From NCBI GenBank assembly GCA_035943935.1, contig DASZBR010000001.1, positions 1 through 64,000 of the forward strand: a stretch of 64,000 nucleotides of DNA. Direction: 5' to 3'. Both the position numbers and the translations under genes were made by a program. This stretch comes from DASZBR01 sp035943935 (GTDB lineage: Bacteria > Pseudomonadota > Gammaproteobacteria > DASZBR01). Positions 1 to 8,012 of the stretch are shown here, piece by piece. Under the pieces are notes generated by a model. The model was not told the DNA's origin. It saw nothing but the letters and a program-made list of their open reading frames with translations, and searched no databases. Within the stretch, counting starts at the first letter, position 1. Every line of letters starts with the position of its first letter.

Positions 1-40
1 CCGGAGGAAGAAGGTGCCCGAAGGGCGGATGAGGGGGATC
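1..40 (-). repeat. REP-like repeat, left copy (cut by window edge)
   Basis: This sequence is the near-exact reverse complement of 1159-1199. The core GTGCCCGAAGGGC with a GGATGAGGGGG flank is an abundant type of intergenic REP-like palindrome. It may continue left of the window. Together with the right-hand copy it brackets the IS4 transposase in inverted orientation. Confidence 0.7.
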
Positions 41-1158
41 AAAAAAGCACAAAACTCGCTGTAAACTGAGGTTTCGACCACCAAACACAAGGAGTGTTTA
101 ATGCCTCAGTTCAGCGAGTTGTTAGGGATATTATCAAACAGTTTGCCGTTGCATAAGTCCCGATTAGTTTGCCTTGCACGTCTCATCATGAGTTTGATGT
201 TAATTGGCACAGTTAACCTCACTAAAGTAGCACTCTCTTTTGGAGGTGAAGCTCAAAATGAATCTCGTTATCGACGATTAAGACGCTTCTTTGCTCAAGT
301 CAAAATGGATTTTGACCAAATTGCTACGATTGTTATTGTGCTTTTGAATATCAACATCGATGAGCCTTGGATTTTAATTTTTGATAGAACGCGATGGGAT
401 TTAGGTGAAAGCGCAAACAATGTTTTAGTGTTGTCTCTAAGTCTTGGAGATATTGCTGTTCCTTTATTTTGGAAACATATTGAAAAGCGTGGGAACTCCC
501 ACGCTCACGATAGAATTGAAATTCTAGAAAGGTTTTTTCGTGTATTTCCAAACGTAAAAATCCATTGTGTATTGGGTGACCGCGAATTCGCAAGCAGTGA
601 GTTTATGTTGTATTTCATTGGTAAAGATATACCTTTTTGTATTCGCGTTAAAGATAACTGTTACGCCGTAAGCAGCAAAGGCAGAAGAGTTCGATTAGAT
701 AGTTGCTGTCGGCGTTTAACCGAAGGTGAAATGTGGTACGGTAAAAAACCTTATGTTTTATGGGGTAATAAAATTACGCTTGTTGCTCTAAAAATTGACG
801 GCGATTTAGTTGTTTTAGCAACAACACTGAACCCTCTTGAAGCACTTCCGCTTTATGCAAAACGCTGGGAAATTGAAACGTCATTTGCGGCATTAAAATG
901 CCGCGGATTTTGTTTGGAGGATACACACATGACGAAACCCGATCGTATTGAAAAATGGTTCGCCGTTTTGGCGATTGCATTTGCGTGGGCATATCGAACA
1001 GGACAATGTCTCGAGAAGAAAAAACCAACACCAACAAAGAATCACGGACGTAAAATAATGAGCTGTTTTAGGCGTGGATATGATTGTATTCGGCAAACAC
1101 TATTTGATTATTCACATCCATTAAAGCGTTTTGGAAATCAACTTCAACAGCTATTTAA
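41..1158 (+). mobile_element. IS4-family insertion sequence (approximate limits)
   Basis: A single DDE transposase gene lies between two inverted REP-like sequences. I could not identify a target-site duplication or conventional terminal inverted repeats, so the limits are simply the inner edges of the repeats. The element sits directly upstream of the PmrA-like promoter of the unknown gene at 1303. Confidence 0.55.
55..118 (+). promoter_or_regulatory. Inverted repeat enclosing the transposase ribosome-binding site
   Basis: CTCGCTG-TA-AACTGAG at 55-70 pairs with CTCAGTTCAGCGAG at 105-118, giving 14 base pairs with a two-base bulge. The Shine-Dalgarno sequence AGGAG (90-94) and the start codon at 101 lie inside the loop. 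In mRNA this hairpin would limit translation of the transposase, as known for several insertion sequences. It could also be part of the element's end recognised by the transposase. Confidence 0.5.
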
Positions 1159-1258
1159 ATCCCCCCCTCATCCGCCCTTCGGGCACCTTCTCCCTCCGGG
1201 AGAAGCGAAAACATATGAAAAAATTCACTTTTTGTCCTGTACCTTAATAAAACCTTAA
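101..1258 (+). CDS. IS4-family DDE transposase
   Basis: Cut-and-paste transposase. The DDE residues lie in FDRTRWDLG (first Asp), GDREFASSEF (second Asp) and YAKRWEIETSFAALK, which fits the IS4 signature Y-x2-R-x3-E-x6-K exactly. The start is ATG after AGGAG with 6 nt spacing. From about residue 353 the frame runs through the right REP-like repeat (SPPHPPFGHLLPPGE) and stops inside the second half-site of the next gene's PmrA-like box. The natural C-terminus is therefore probably lost or read through, and activity of this copy is uncertain. Confidence 0.88.
   Translation: MPQFSELLGILSNSLPLHKSRLVCLARLIMSLMLIGTVNLTKVALSFGGEAQNESRYRRLRRFFAQVKMDFDQIATIVIVLLNINIDEPWILIFDRTRWDLGESANNVLVLSLSLGDIAVPLFWKHIEKRGNSHAHDRIEILERFFRVFPNVKIHCVLGDREFASSEFMLYFIGKDIPFCIRVKDNCYAVSSKGRRVRLDSCCRRLTEGEMWYGKKPYVLWGNKITLVALKIDGDLVVLATTLNPLEALPLYAKRWEIETSFAALKCRGFCLEDTHMTKPDRIEKWFAVLAIAFAWAYRTGQCLEKKKPTPTKNHGRKIMSCFRRGYDCIRQTLFDYSHPLKRFGNQLQQLFKSPPHPPFGHLLPPGEAKTYEKIHFLSCTLIKP
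1159..1205 (+). repeat. REP-like repeat, right copy
   Basis: The motif CCTCATCCGCCCTTCGGGCA is followed by the small hairpin CTCCC-TCC-GGGAG. It is inverted relative to positions 1-40. It lies inside the read-through 3' end of the transposase frame. Confidence 0.7.
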
Positions 1259-1275
1259 GGTTGAGGCTGTAGAAT
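1243..1275 (+). promoter_or_regulatory. PmrA-like box and -10 element upstream of the gene at 1303
   Basis: CTTAAT (1243-1248) and CTTAAG (1254-1259) are direct half-sites 11 bp apart. After exactly 10 nt comes the -10-like hexamer TAGAAT (1270-1275), placing a start near 1282 and a leader of about 20 nt. The arrangement matches PmrA boxes of Legionella and Coxiella, which activate Dot/Icm effector genes. An equivalent site with identical spacing lies at 46966-46998. Binding by PmrA is inferred. Confidence 0.6.
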
Positions 1276-1302
1276 GGGGTTGCAGTTGATGCGGAGACTA
1301 TA

Positions 1303-2079
1303 ATGAAAGCAAATGAAAAAGAAATAGAGATGCAAGAAATGGGGCCGAATAAAAAAGCACCCGTTGAAGCCTCACCCATTAAACCATTGCCAATTAAAGC
1401 TTCATCCATTGAAACAGTGGTTCGACAAATATCAGACACAGGGCTTTTTCGTGCGATTGAAAAATCCCCCCTGACATCTGCCTTACCCGTTGCCTTAGTC
1501 TATGTGCCAGAATCAGTTTCAGATAAACCTACTCTAAAAGGTATTTTATTAGGAAAACTCAATAAACAATACTTTTTTAAAGCGTTCGGTGAAAATTTTA
1601 TTGATGGGATTGGTGTGGAATGTCGAACTGTAACCACAAAAGAAACTGGGGTTGATATCTGGTATCGAAATGGCGAAAGAAGTTATTTACCTCCGCCGCC
1701 GCACACTATCGAGAAAAAAATTCTTTTTCATAAAGCTGATTTTGTTTTGTTATTTGCTGAAGATTTAGATGAAGCTGGCCTAACGTCCAATCTAAAGCTT
1801 GCAATGGAAAATCTACCAAACTCAGAATTATATGGTATTTCTTACGAAGAGAAACGGGTGACTTTTACGCCTATTAAACGTGAGAACGCAGCAGAAACAT
1901 TGAATGCTCATGTTGCACATATACATAAAAAACCAGTGGTAATTGATCCTGCTATGCATTGTGCCTTTGCGCGTGCCCTATTAACTCAATCAGCTCAGCT
2001 GGTATCAAAGCCAGTAGCAGAAGAAAAGAACTCTTCAAAAGAGAAAAGTTTTTTTAAAAAAATATTTGAAAGAAAATAA
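1303..2079 (+). CDS. Unknown protein, putative PmrA-controlled effector
   Basis: A 258-residue protein that I do not recognise. The N-terminal 40 residues are polar with a repetitive Pro/Lys/Ala pattern (APVEASPIKPLPIKASS). A globular alpha/beta region follows (about 45-225), and the C-terminus is strongly basic (SFFKKIFERK). There is no signal peptide or membrane segment. The start is ATG with GGAG 6 nt upstream. It is transcribed alone and faces the membrane-protein pair at 2084-3455. Its promoter carries a PmrA-like box, which together with the lack of a housekeeping match makes a secreted effector plausible. Confidence 0.6.
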   Translation: MKANEKEIEMQEMGPNKKAPVEASPIKPLPIKASSIETVVRQISDTGLFRAIEKSPLTSALPVALVYVPESVSDKPTLKGILLGKLNKQYFFKAFGENFIDGIGVECRTVTTKETGVDIWYRNGERSYLPPPPHTIEKKILFHKADFVLLFAEDLDEAGLTSNLKLAMENLPNSELYGISYEEKRVTFTPIKRENAAETLNAHVAHIHKKPVVIDPAMHCAFARALLTQSAQLVSKPVAEEKNSSKEKSFFKKIFERK

Positions 2080-2083
2080 TAAT

Positions 2084-2746
2084 TTATTTATTAAGCTGTT
2101 TACTCTTCAAAGACTCTAACACTACGACGCTTAAGACCAAATTAAGTGTCGTGAAGATCAGATTATAAATTAACGAAGCTCCAGCCATTCCCGCAATTAA
2201 ATAAAAGATAACATAAGCAATTGCTTCGACAAGTCCAATCACCAAAAATATTACTGTAATATAACCAATATGATTATTAATTAGGTGAAAGCTTTTTTTG
2301 AGGGATTGCACAGGATCTAAACCATCAATAACAACTAAGGGATACGCAAAAATCAAATAAGAATAAATAAGCAGCAGTAACATAATTACAACGAGTCCAA
2401 ACAGAAATCCTAAAATCGAACTGGCCAACAGAAAACAAAGAAGGAAAATACCGCCCAATCCGAGAAAAAGCATCAATGCATCGGGAAATCGCTTAAGTGC
2501 CAACGAATAAAATTCTTCTTCTGTTCTAGGAAGTTCTTGACGAAAAACATTGGCTAGTTTTAGCAAAATGACATTAGATAAATAAAGCCCAGGAATACAT
2601 AATAAAATAGCTAAAATAATGCTGTCGAAAATTGCAGTGCTATCGAGACACAACGTTACCAACACGGTGAGTGGAAGAAGCGAAATATAGGTCTTCTTCC
2701 ACAATTCAAAAATGGACCTAAATGTTTCAGAAGCAGAAAGATTCAT
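2084..2746 (-). CDS. Multi-pass membrane protein, paralogue of its neighbour
   Basis: A 220-residue integral membrane protein with about five or six hydrophobic segments. It shares its order of segments and the motif FAYPLVVIDGLDPVQSLKKSF with the upstream protein, which has PASPLVVIDNKWPFDAITSG at the same place. The family looks like the YciC/DUF975-type inner-membrane proteins, but I cannot assign a function. It begins 7 nt after the upstream gene, has no clear ribosome-binding site and is probably translationally coupled. Confidence 0.65.
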   Translation of the reverse strand: MNLSASETFRSIFELWKKTYISLLPLTVLVTLCLDSTAIFDSIILAILLCIPGLYLSNVILLKLANVFRQELPRTEEEFYSLALKRFPDALMLFLGLGGIFLLCFLLASSILGFLFGLVVIMLLLLIYSYLIFAYPLVVIDGLDPVQSLKKSFHLINNHIGYITVIFLVIGLVEAIAYVIFYLIAGMAGASLIYNLIFTTLNLVLSVVVLESLKSKQLNK

Positions 2747-2753
2747 GTGTTTT

Positions 2754-3455
2754 TTATGGCTTAAGTTTGAGATTCTCTGTAATCACCACGGTCATAGAGA
2801 GCGTTAAGGGTAATGTAAGTACGCTAACAATAAACGCAGCAGCCATAAAATGGGCAGTGAAAACGTTGAGCGGAATCGTGATCACTGAAATAACCGCCAT
2901 AATACCGAATACACGCAGCCAGTTTGTTTTGACGAGACGCACGCCGCTGGTAATCGCATCAAAAGGCCATTTGTTATCAATGACGACTAATGGGCTAGCA
3001 GGAATTAAAAAGGGTGATGTGGCGACAATCAGTAAGAATGCAATGATTATGCCTAAATAGTAGCTAATATGAGAAAAAAGAAGCCCAAAACGGACGAGAA
3101 TATACATGGCGACGATTAAGATAATTCCTGTCATCAACATTTTAGGGAAACGTGAAACACCAATACGCAGTGCTTCCACGAGGTCAATTTTTTTTCCATG
3201 CAGCGCAGAACTAATAAGCATGATGATGGCGCCCGACGGAATTAAATAAAGTGCATAACTGATGGCATAGACAATAAAAAAAACATGGCTACGGGGTGCT
3301 AAATAACTGAGCTTTATACCAAAGGCAGGAAGGGCAGTTAGAAAAACACATAAAATACTCAACGGGAGCAAAGGGAGTATGAGTGATTTCCAGCATAAAA
3401 ATATGGCAATCAGGGTTTCCATGAACGTCATCTGATTTTTTGGCAAGGTAAACAT
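2754..3455 (-). CDS. Multi-pass membrane protein, paralogue of its neighbour
   Basis: A 233-residue integral membrane protein with about six hydrophobic segments and a short cytoplasmic N-terminus (MFTLPKNQMTF). The start at 3455 is chosen over a longer frame because AGGAGG lies 6 nt upstream. The conserved SPLVVIDN segment before the last helices matches the downstream paralogue, so the pair arose by tandem duplication. The function is not known; a role in membrane organisation would be a guess. Confidence 0.65.
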   Translation of the reverse strand: MFTLPKNQMTFMETLIAIFLCWKSLILPLLPLSILCVFLTALPAFGIKLSYLAPRSHVFFIVYAISYALYLIPSGAIIMLISSALHGKKIDLVEALRIGVSRFPKMLMTGIILIVAMYILVRFGLLFSHISYYLGIIIAFLLIVATSPFLIPASPLVVIDNKWPFDAITSGVRLVKTNWLRVFGIMAVISVITIPLNVFTAHFMAAAFIVSVLTLPLTLSMTVVITENLKLKP

Positions 3456-3561
3456 GTGTTTCCTCCTAGAACAAAATAATGTGACAAACTGTAGCATTGA
3501 ATGTGAAAAACGTTAAAGGTTTTTTGCATCAAAACCTTATCTCGATTAAAAAACTCCAGGA

Positions 3562-4698
3562 TCAACCATGTGAAAAATAAATGTTAAATTTATCGATTAC
3601 TGATAATTTTTTGAGCGTTTCATTATATTGCGCAAGAATGTTTGGCGCATCGCCGCTGAGAAAGTTTACGGGAATGAAAACTTCGAGTTCGATCTGGCCA
3701 TTTAAATAATGTAATCGAATATCCTGATCTCGAAGCTTGTCAGCATAAGGTAAGTCTTTTAGCGTTTCTTTTAATAAAGACACTAATTGTTTTCTATGGG
3801 GTAATTGCGATGAAGGATGGGATATTTCATCATCTTCAGGATCCACATGCACTGTCGTATCACTGATTTCTGGCAGTTTTTTCAACGCCAAAATAACTTG
3901 GTCACCAATAAAATGTCCCTCGGAAACACTGATGCGTGGCGAAACTAAAATATGAACATCGACCAAAATGCTATTTTTAATGGTTCGCGTGCGTAGCATA
4001 TGTAAGGTACAGACGCCGGGAACTGCAGTAATAATATCAGCAATTTTTTTAAGCGTTTTTTCATTAACCCCGGTGTCAACTAATTCACTGATACTCTTCC
4101 AGCCTAATTCTGATCCCAGCTTAATAATCATGATACCCACTATAATGGCACCAATGACATCAAGATGGCGATAACCTGCAATAGCCCCGAGAATACCTAA
4201 TACAACTACCGCTGAAACCCACACATCACTTCTGGCGTGCCAGGCGTTTGCCGCTAAAATATCTGATTTTATATTTTTCGATAATTTGAGTGTAAATCGA
4301 AATAATCCTTCATTGATAACAGCTGTTAATAGTGCAATCCACAGCGTAATCATTTCAGGTTTAGGAACGGGTAGATGTCCCCACAAGTGTTTTCCTGCAT
4401 CGACGATAATTCCAAGCCCAGTCAGAATTAAAATTAATGCCAATCCAAACGTCGCTGCAGTTTCGATTCTTCCATGACCGTAAGGATGATTGTAGTCAGC
4501 TTTTTGTGCACCATAATGCGCGGCAAACAATACCATGCCATCGACCAGGATATCTGAAAGCGAATGAAAGCCGTCAGCGGTTAACGCGTGTGACTCGCCT
4601 GTGATACCAAAAAATAATTTTAAGCTCGCCAAAATTAACGTAAGGAGGGCTGTAAATAAGGTAATTTTAATAGCCGGTTGTGAGAAAAATTTAGCCAT
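3562..4698 (-). CDS. Cation diffusion facilitator, zinc-type, with extended C-terminus
   Basis: A 378-residue CDF-family metal/proton antiporter of the inner membrane. The transmembrane domain (about 1-210) carries metal-site motifs HSLSD in helix 2 and HARSD in helix 5. This HxxxD/HxxxD pairing is typical of Zn2+-exporting members, whereas FieF-like proteins have DxxxD in helix 2. HPYGHGR lies between helices 2 and 3. The cytoplasmic dimerisation domain follows (about 212-290, with DVHILVSP and HVDPE). About 85 further residues continue beyond the usual end of roughly 300 and may form a second metal-sensing lobe. The start overlaps the rpiA stop by 8 nt, so the two genes form one transcript. 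Confidence 0.88.
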   Translation of the reverse strand: MAKFFSQPAIKITLFTALLTLILASLKLFFGITGESHALTADGFHSLSDILVDGMVLFAAHYGAQKADYNHPYGHGRIETAATFGLALILILTGLGIIVDAGKHLWGHLPVPKPEMITLWIALLTAVINEGLFRFTLKLSKNIKSDILAANAWHARSDVWVSAVVVLGILGAIAGYRHLDVIGAIIVGIMIIKLGSELGWKSISELVDTGVNEKTLKKIADIITAVPGVCTLHMLRTRTIKNSILVDVHILVSPRISVSEGHFIGDQVILALKKLPEISDTTVHVDPEDDEISHPSSQLPHRKQLVSLLKETLKDLPYADKLRDQDIRLHYLNGQIELEVFIPVNFLSGDAPNILAQYNETLKKLSVIDKFNIYFSHG

Positions 4699-5350
4699 TT
4701 ATTATTTTCAACCCTTTGTTGGTGGCGAGTATGAGTGTGTTAGCAGGACGATGTGCAAACAAGCCATTGCCTACCACACCTACAATATTATTCAGTGTAA
4801 CTTCGAGTTTTAACGGGTCAATCATGGAAAGATGATAAACATCTAAGATGACATTATGGTTATCTGTAACAAAACCCTCCCGGTAAACAGGCACTCCGCC
4901 TAATTTTACCAATTCACGTGCGACATAACTTCTCGCCATCGGAATGACTTCAATGGCAAGAGGGAATTCATCTGTAGAGAGTAAATCGGTCCATTTTGTT
5001 TCATCCGCAATACAGATGAATTTTTTTGCCGCCGTCGCCAGAATTTTTTCACGGGTCTGTGCACCACCACCGCCTTTGATCATCTGAAGATGGGGGTCAA
5101 TTTTGTCGGCACCGTCAACATAGAGCGGTAATTGATCCACTGAATTTAATTCAAAAATAGGAATGCCGAGTGCTTTGAGTCGTTCGGTGGTCTGTACCGA
5201 ACTTGAGACAGCGCCCTCTAATTTTGATTTAATCGACGGGAGTGCATCAATAAAATGGTTTACCGTACTGCCTGTTCCTACGCCAAGTATGGTATAAGGT
5301 TCGACATAATTTAGGGCGGCAAGGGCAGCTTGTTTTTTAAGCGCATCCAT
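4691..5350 (-). CDS. rpiA: Ribose-5-phosphate isomerase A
   Basis: Interconverts ribose-5-phosphate and ribulose-5-phosphate in the pentose phosphate pathway. The start at 5350 (MDALKKQAALAALNYV) gives 219 residues, the usual RpiA length. The longer upstream frame has no family similarity. Conserved motifs are LGVGTGSTVNHFI, YVDGADKIDP and the catalytic segment KGGGGAQTREKILA. Shine-Dalgarno-like GAAGGA lies upstream. The gene overlaps the CDF transporter gene by 8 nt; I see no metabolic reason for the pairing. Confidence 0.95.
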   Translation of the reverse strand: MDALKKQAALAALNYVEPYTILGVGTGSTVNHFIDALPSIKSKLEGAVSSSVQTTERLKALGIPIFELNSVDQLPLYVDGADKIDPHLQMIKGGGGAQTREKILATAAKKFICIADETKWTDLLSTDEFPLAIEVIPMARSYVARELVKLGGVPVYREGFVTDNHNVILDVYHLSMIDPLKLEVTLNNIVGVVGNGLFAHRPANTLILATNKGLKIING

Positions 5351-5425
5351 GGAGAAAAATCCTTCGCAGAAGTAAATGGGGTGTTCCCAGTGAAGTATGC
5401 ACACTTGAAACTGGTACTACAATGT

Positions 5426-5532
5426 GGGGATCTCGGTGACACTTAAGGCTTTCCTGCTATAGCAAGGACTTGCACACCGTGTCGCTATGTCGATCTCCTT
5501 AGTGCTTGACTATTAAAGTTCAAGGTAGCACT
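5426..5532 (+). ncRNA. Structured intergenic segment, candidate small RNA or psd leader
   Basis: Nested complementary segments lie in the gap between the divergent rpiA and psd genes: GGGGATC (5426-5432) with GATCTCC (5492-5498), GTGACAC (5436-5442) with GTGTCGC (5479-5485), and an inner hairpin at 5453-5467. A separate hairpin AGTGC...GCACT spans 5501-5532. Two of the stems are complete only with G-U pairs on the plus strand, which argues for that strand. TACAAT at 5418-5423 could be a -10 element. I recognise no known RNA family. Confidence 0.35.
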
Positions 5533-5605
5533 CCATGAAAACACCTTATAGTAAGTATAGTAAGTATTCTGAATTGCGCAAATCGATAGCCAGGATAGAG
5601 AGAGA

Positions 5606-6439
5606 ATGATAGACAGACTCAAAACGCTGCCTCAGTATTGCCTGCCTCAAAAGGCTATCTCTAGCGCCTTCGGGTGGCTTGCAAGGGTGAGACGCCCTTT
5701 GTGGTTCAAAAACTGGTGCATAAACCATTTTATTAAAAAATATAATGTCGATATGTCAGAGTCGTTGGGAGGCCAGGCGCAAAATTACTGTGATTTTAAC
5801 GCATTTTTTACGCGGCTTTTAAAATCGCAGCTTCGCCCCATAGGAAAAAATATAATCAGTCCAGCTGATGGAGCCATCAGTGAAATCGGTCAGATTCATG
5901 ACAGCCATATTTTTCAGGCAAAAAATCATCACTTTAGTTTATCCACATTATTTGGTGGGGATCTTAAATTAGCGTCATTATTTGAGAATGGTTCCTACGC
6001 GACCTTTTATTTATCCCCCAAAGATTACCATCGTGTTCATATGCCTATTTCAGGACAGCTAAAGTCGATGATGCATGTGCCCGGAAAATTATTTTCTGTT
6101 AATCAGCGAACAGCGCGAACTGTGCCTGATTTATTTGCCAAAAATGAGCGTGTGATTTCTGTTTTTGAAACAGAAAAGGGAACGGTTGCAGTCATTTTGG
6201 TGGGAGCGATGATTGTTGCCAGTATTGGTACCCAGTGGGCAGGACTTGTGACTCCGCCCAGAAAACACGGCATTCAGCGTTGGACGTATACGGATATCTT
6301 CCTCGAAAAAGGCGAAGAAATGGGGTATTTTCAGTTAGGCTCAACCGTCATTGTTTTATTTCAGGCTAACCAAATGAAGTGGGACCCCCAATTGAAGAAT
6401 GGATGTTCTGTTAAAATGGGGCAGTGTGTTGGTGAATAA
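5606..6439 (+). CDS. psd: Phosphatidylserine decarboxylase proenzyme
   Basis: Makes phosphatidylethanolamine from phosphatidylserine at the inner membrane. The 277-residue proenzyme contains the self-cleavage motif LGST at residues 244-247, where Ser246 becomes the pyruvoyl group of the small alpha chain. Other family segments are SPADGAISEIG, FYLSPKDYHRVHMP and a substrate-site stretch around IGTQWAGLVTPP. The length is slightly below E. coli Psd (322) because the C-terminal tail after LGST is short. The start ATG follows AGAGAGA. The APC permease gene begins 17 nt downstream, so the two may be co-transcribed. Confidence 0.95.
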   Translation: MIDRLKTLPQYCLPQKAISSAFGWLARVRRPLWFKNWCINHFIKKYNVDMSESLGGQAQNYCDFNAFFTRLLKSQLRPIGKNIISPADGAISEIGQIHDSHIFQAKNHHFSLSTLFGGDLKLASLFENGSYATFYLSPKDYHRVHMPISGQLKSMMHVPGKLFSVNQRTARTVPDLFAKNERVISVFETEKGTVAVILVGAMIVASIGTQWAGLVTPPRKHGIQRWTYTDIFLEKGEEMGYFQLGSTVIVLFQANQMKWDPQLKNGCSVKMGQCVGE

Positions 6440-6456
6440 ATTTTGGAGTATGTTTC

Positions 6457-7839
6457 ATGCAGATAAATAGCAAGGGTAAAATTTTAAGCGTTTTTACGCT
6501 GATGATGATCAACGTCATTGCCGTCGATAGTTTACGGACGTTGCCTATTAGTGCTGAATACGGTTCTGCATTGATATTCTATTATGTTGTTGCAGCGATT
6601 TGTTTTTTTATCCCGACTGTTTTAGTGACAGCAGAATTAGCCACGGCTTGGCCGAATACAGGCGGTGCCTACGTGTGGGTAACAAAAGCGTTTGGACCCA
6701 AAATCGGATTTTTAACCATTTGGTTACAGTGGATTTATAATGTCGTGTGGTATCCGACTATATTAGCTTTTTTAGCAGGAACGCTTGCAAGTTTAATAGA
6801 TCCGGCTTTGGCGAGTAGCACGACATATACGTTAAGTATTATTTTAATTTTATTTTGGGCATCGACTATTTTGAGCTGTATGGGATTACAAATTTCGAGT
6901 CGATTCAGTGTCATCGGTGCAGTGGTGGGAACGATGATTCCTATATTAATTATTATTTCGTTGGGAATGTTATGGATTGCGCACGGCCATGTTTCTCAAG
7001 TGCATTTTGATCGCGCTGATCTCATTCCAAAATTAGATAATTTAAATAATTTAGGTTTTTTAGTTGCGGTATTATTTGGTTTAGTGGGAATGGAAATGTC
7101 AGCCGTCCATGCGGGCGATGTGAAAAATCCGCAAAAAGATTACCCTCGAGCTTTGTTATATTCTTCGCTAATTATATTAGTGACTTTAATTGGTGGATCA
7201 TTGGCTATTGCTGTAGTAATTCCTCCCAGTCAGATTAGTTTAGTCTCGAGTTTAATAGACGCCTATGCGATCTTTTTCAAAGCTCATCATTGGGTATGGG
7301 CAGTGCCTGCAATGGTAGCGATGATATTCATCAGTGGTTTAGCGAATATGTCTGCGTGGGTGATTGGGCCGACGAGAGGATTATGGGTTGCAGCAGAAGA
7401 AGGCAATGTTCCAGCGTATTTCGCAAAGCTGAATAAACACGGCATGCCGGCTCGGATTTTAGTATTACAGGCCATAATAGTGACGCTACTCTGTACCGTA
7501 TTTTTATTGATGTCGAGTGTGAACAGCTCGTATTGGATTTTGACTGCGTTGACCTCTCAATTGGCGCTATTATTCTATATATTTATGTTTGCTGCTGTGA
7601 TTCGCCTTCGTTACAAATCTCCTGAAGTTGTTCGCGCATACCGTATCCCAGGCGGAAATTGGGGTGTATGGGTGGTTGCGGGTGTAGGGATTTTGACATC
7701 CATTGGCGTGATTCTCCTGGGCTTTCTGCCACCGTCTAATCTTCAGATTGCCAGTGTCAGGACGTATGAATTGATTCTGGTGGGTGGGATTTTAGTCTTT
7801 TCCCTACCGCCTCTTCTCATCCATCGGAACAAAAAGTAG
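6457..7839 (+). CDS. APC-superfamily amino-acid permease/antiporter (GadC/YjeM-like)
   Basis: A 460-residue inner-membrane transporter with about twelve hydrophobic helices. The broken first helix (IAVDSLRTLPISAEYG), ELATAWPNTGGAYVWV in helix 2-3 and the later FGLVGMEMSAVHAGDVKNPQKDYPRA are characteristic of the glutamate/GABA antiporter branch of the APC superfamily. The substrate cannot be read from sequence. Start ATG follows GGAG. Intracellular Legionellales carry many such permeases for host-derived amino acids; a second, AdiC-like one lies at 35327-36649. Confidence 0.82.
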   Translation: MQINSKGKILSVFTLMMINVIAVDSLRTLPISAEYGSALIFYYVVAAICFFIPTVLVTAELATAWPNTGGAYVWVTKAFGPKIGFLTIWLQWIYNVVWYPTILAFLAGTLASLIDPALASSTTYTLSIILILFWASTILSCMGLQISSRFSVIGAVVGTMIPILIIISLGMLWIAHGHVSQVHFDRADLIPKLDNLNNLGFLVAVLFGLVGMEMSAVHAGDVKNPQKDYPRALLYSSLIILVTLIGGSLAIAVVIPPSQISLVSSLIDAYAIFFKAHHWVWAVPAMVAMIFISGLANMSAWVIGPTRGLWVAAEEGNVPAYFAKLNKHGMPARILVLQAIIVTLLCTVFLLMSSVNSSYWILTALTSQLALLFYIFMFAAVIRLRYKSPEVVRAYRIPGGNWGVWVVAGVGILTSIGVILLGFLPPSNLQIASVRTYELILVGGILVFSLPPLLIHRNKK

Positions 7840-8012
7840 CGGCTTTCATTGGGTTTTTTTGATTTTGTACGAAATGTGCTATTATCGTATATGGCGAAAG
7901 GCTTACAAGATAGCGCACACCTATACCAACGATCAGACAAAAGTAAAAGTCCCACAAATTAAATTACCATTCGCGAACATTAATTTTTTGAAAGATAGAC
8001 TGAGGTAACTTT

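Noticed and set aside
5360..5580. 6S RNA upstream of rpiA
   Set aside because: Length, a closing stem GGTGTT/AACACC and an AAGCCTTAA string on the minus strand recall 6S RNA, but the order of conserved segments does not match and the inner stems fit the plus strand better. Kept only as an unnamed structured element.
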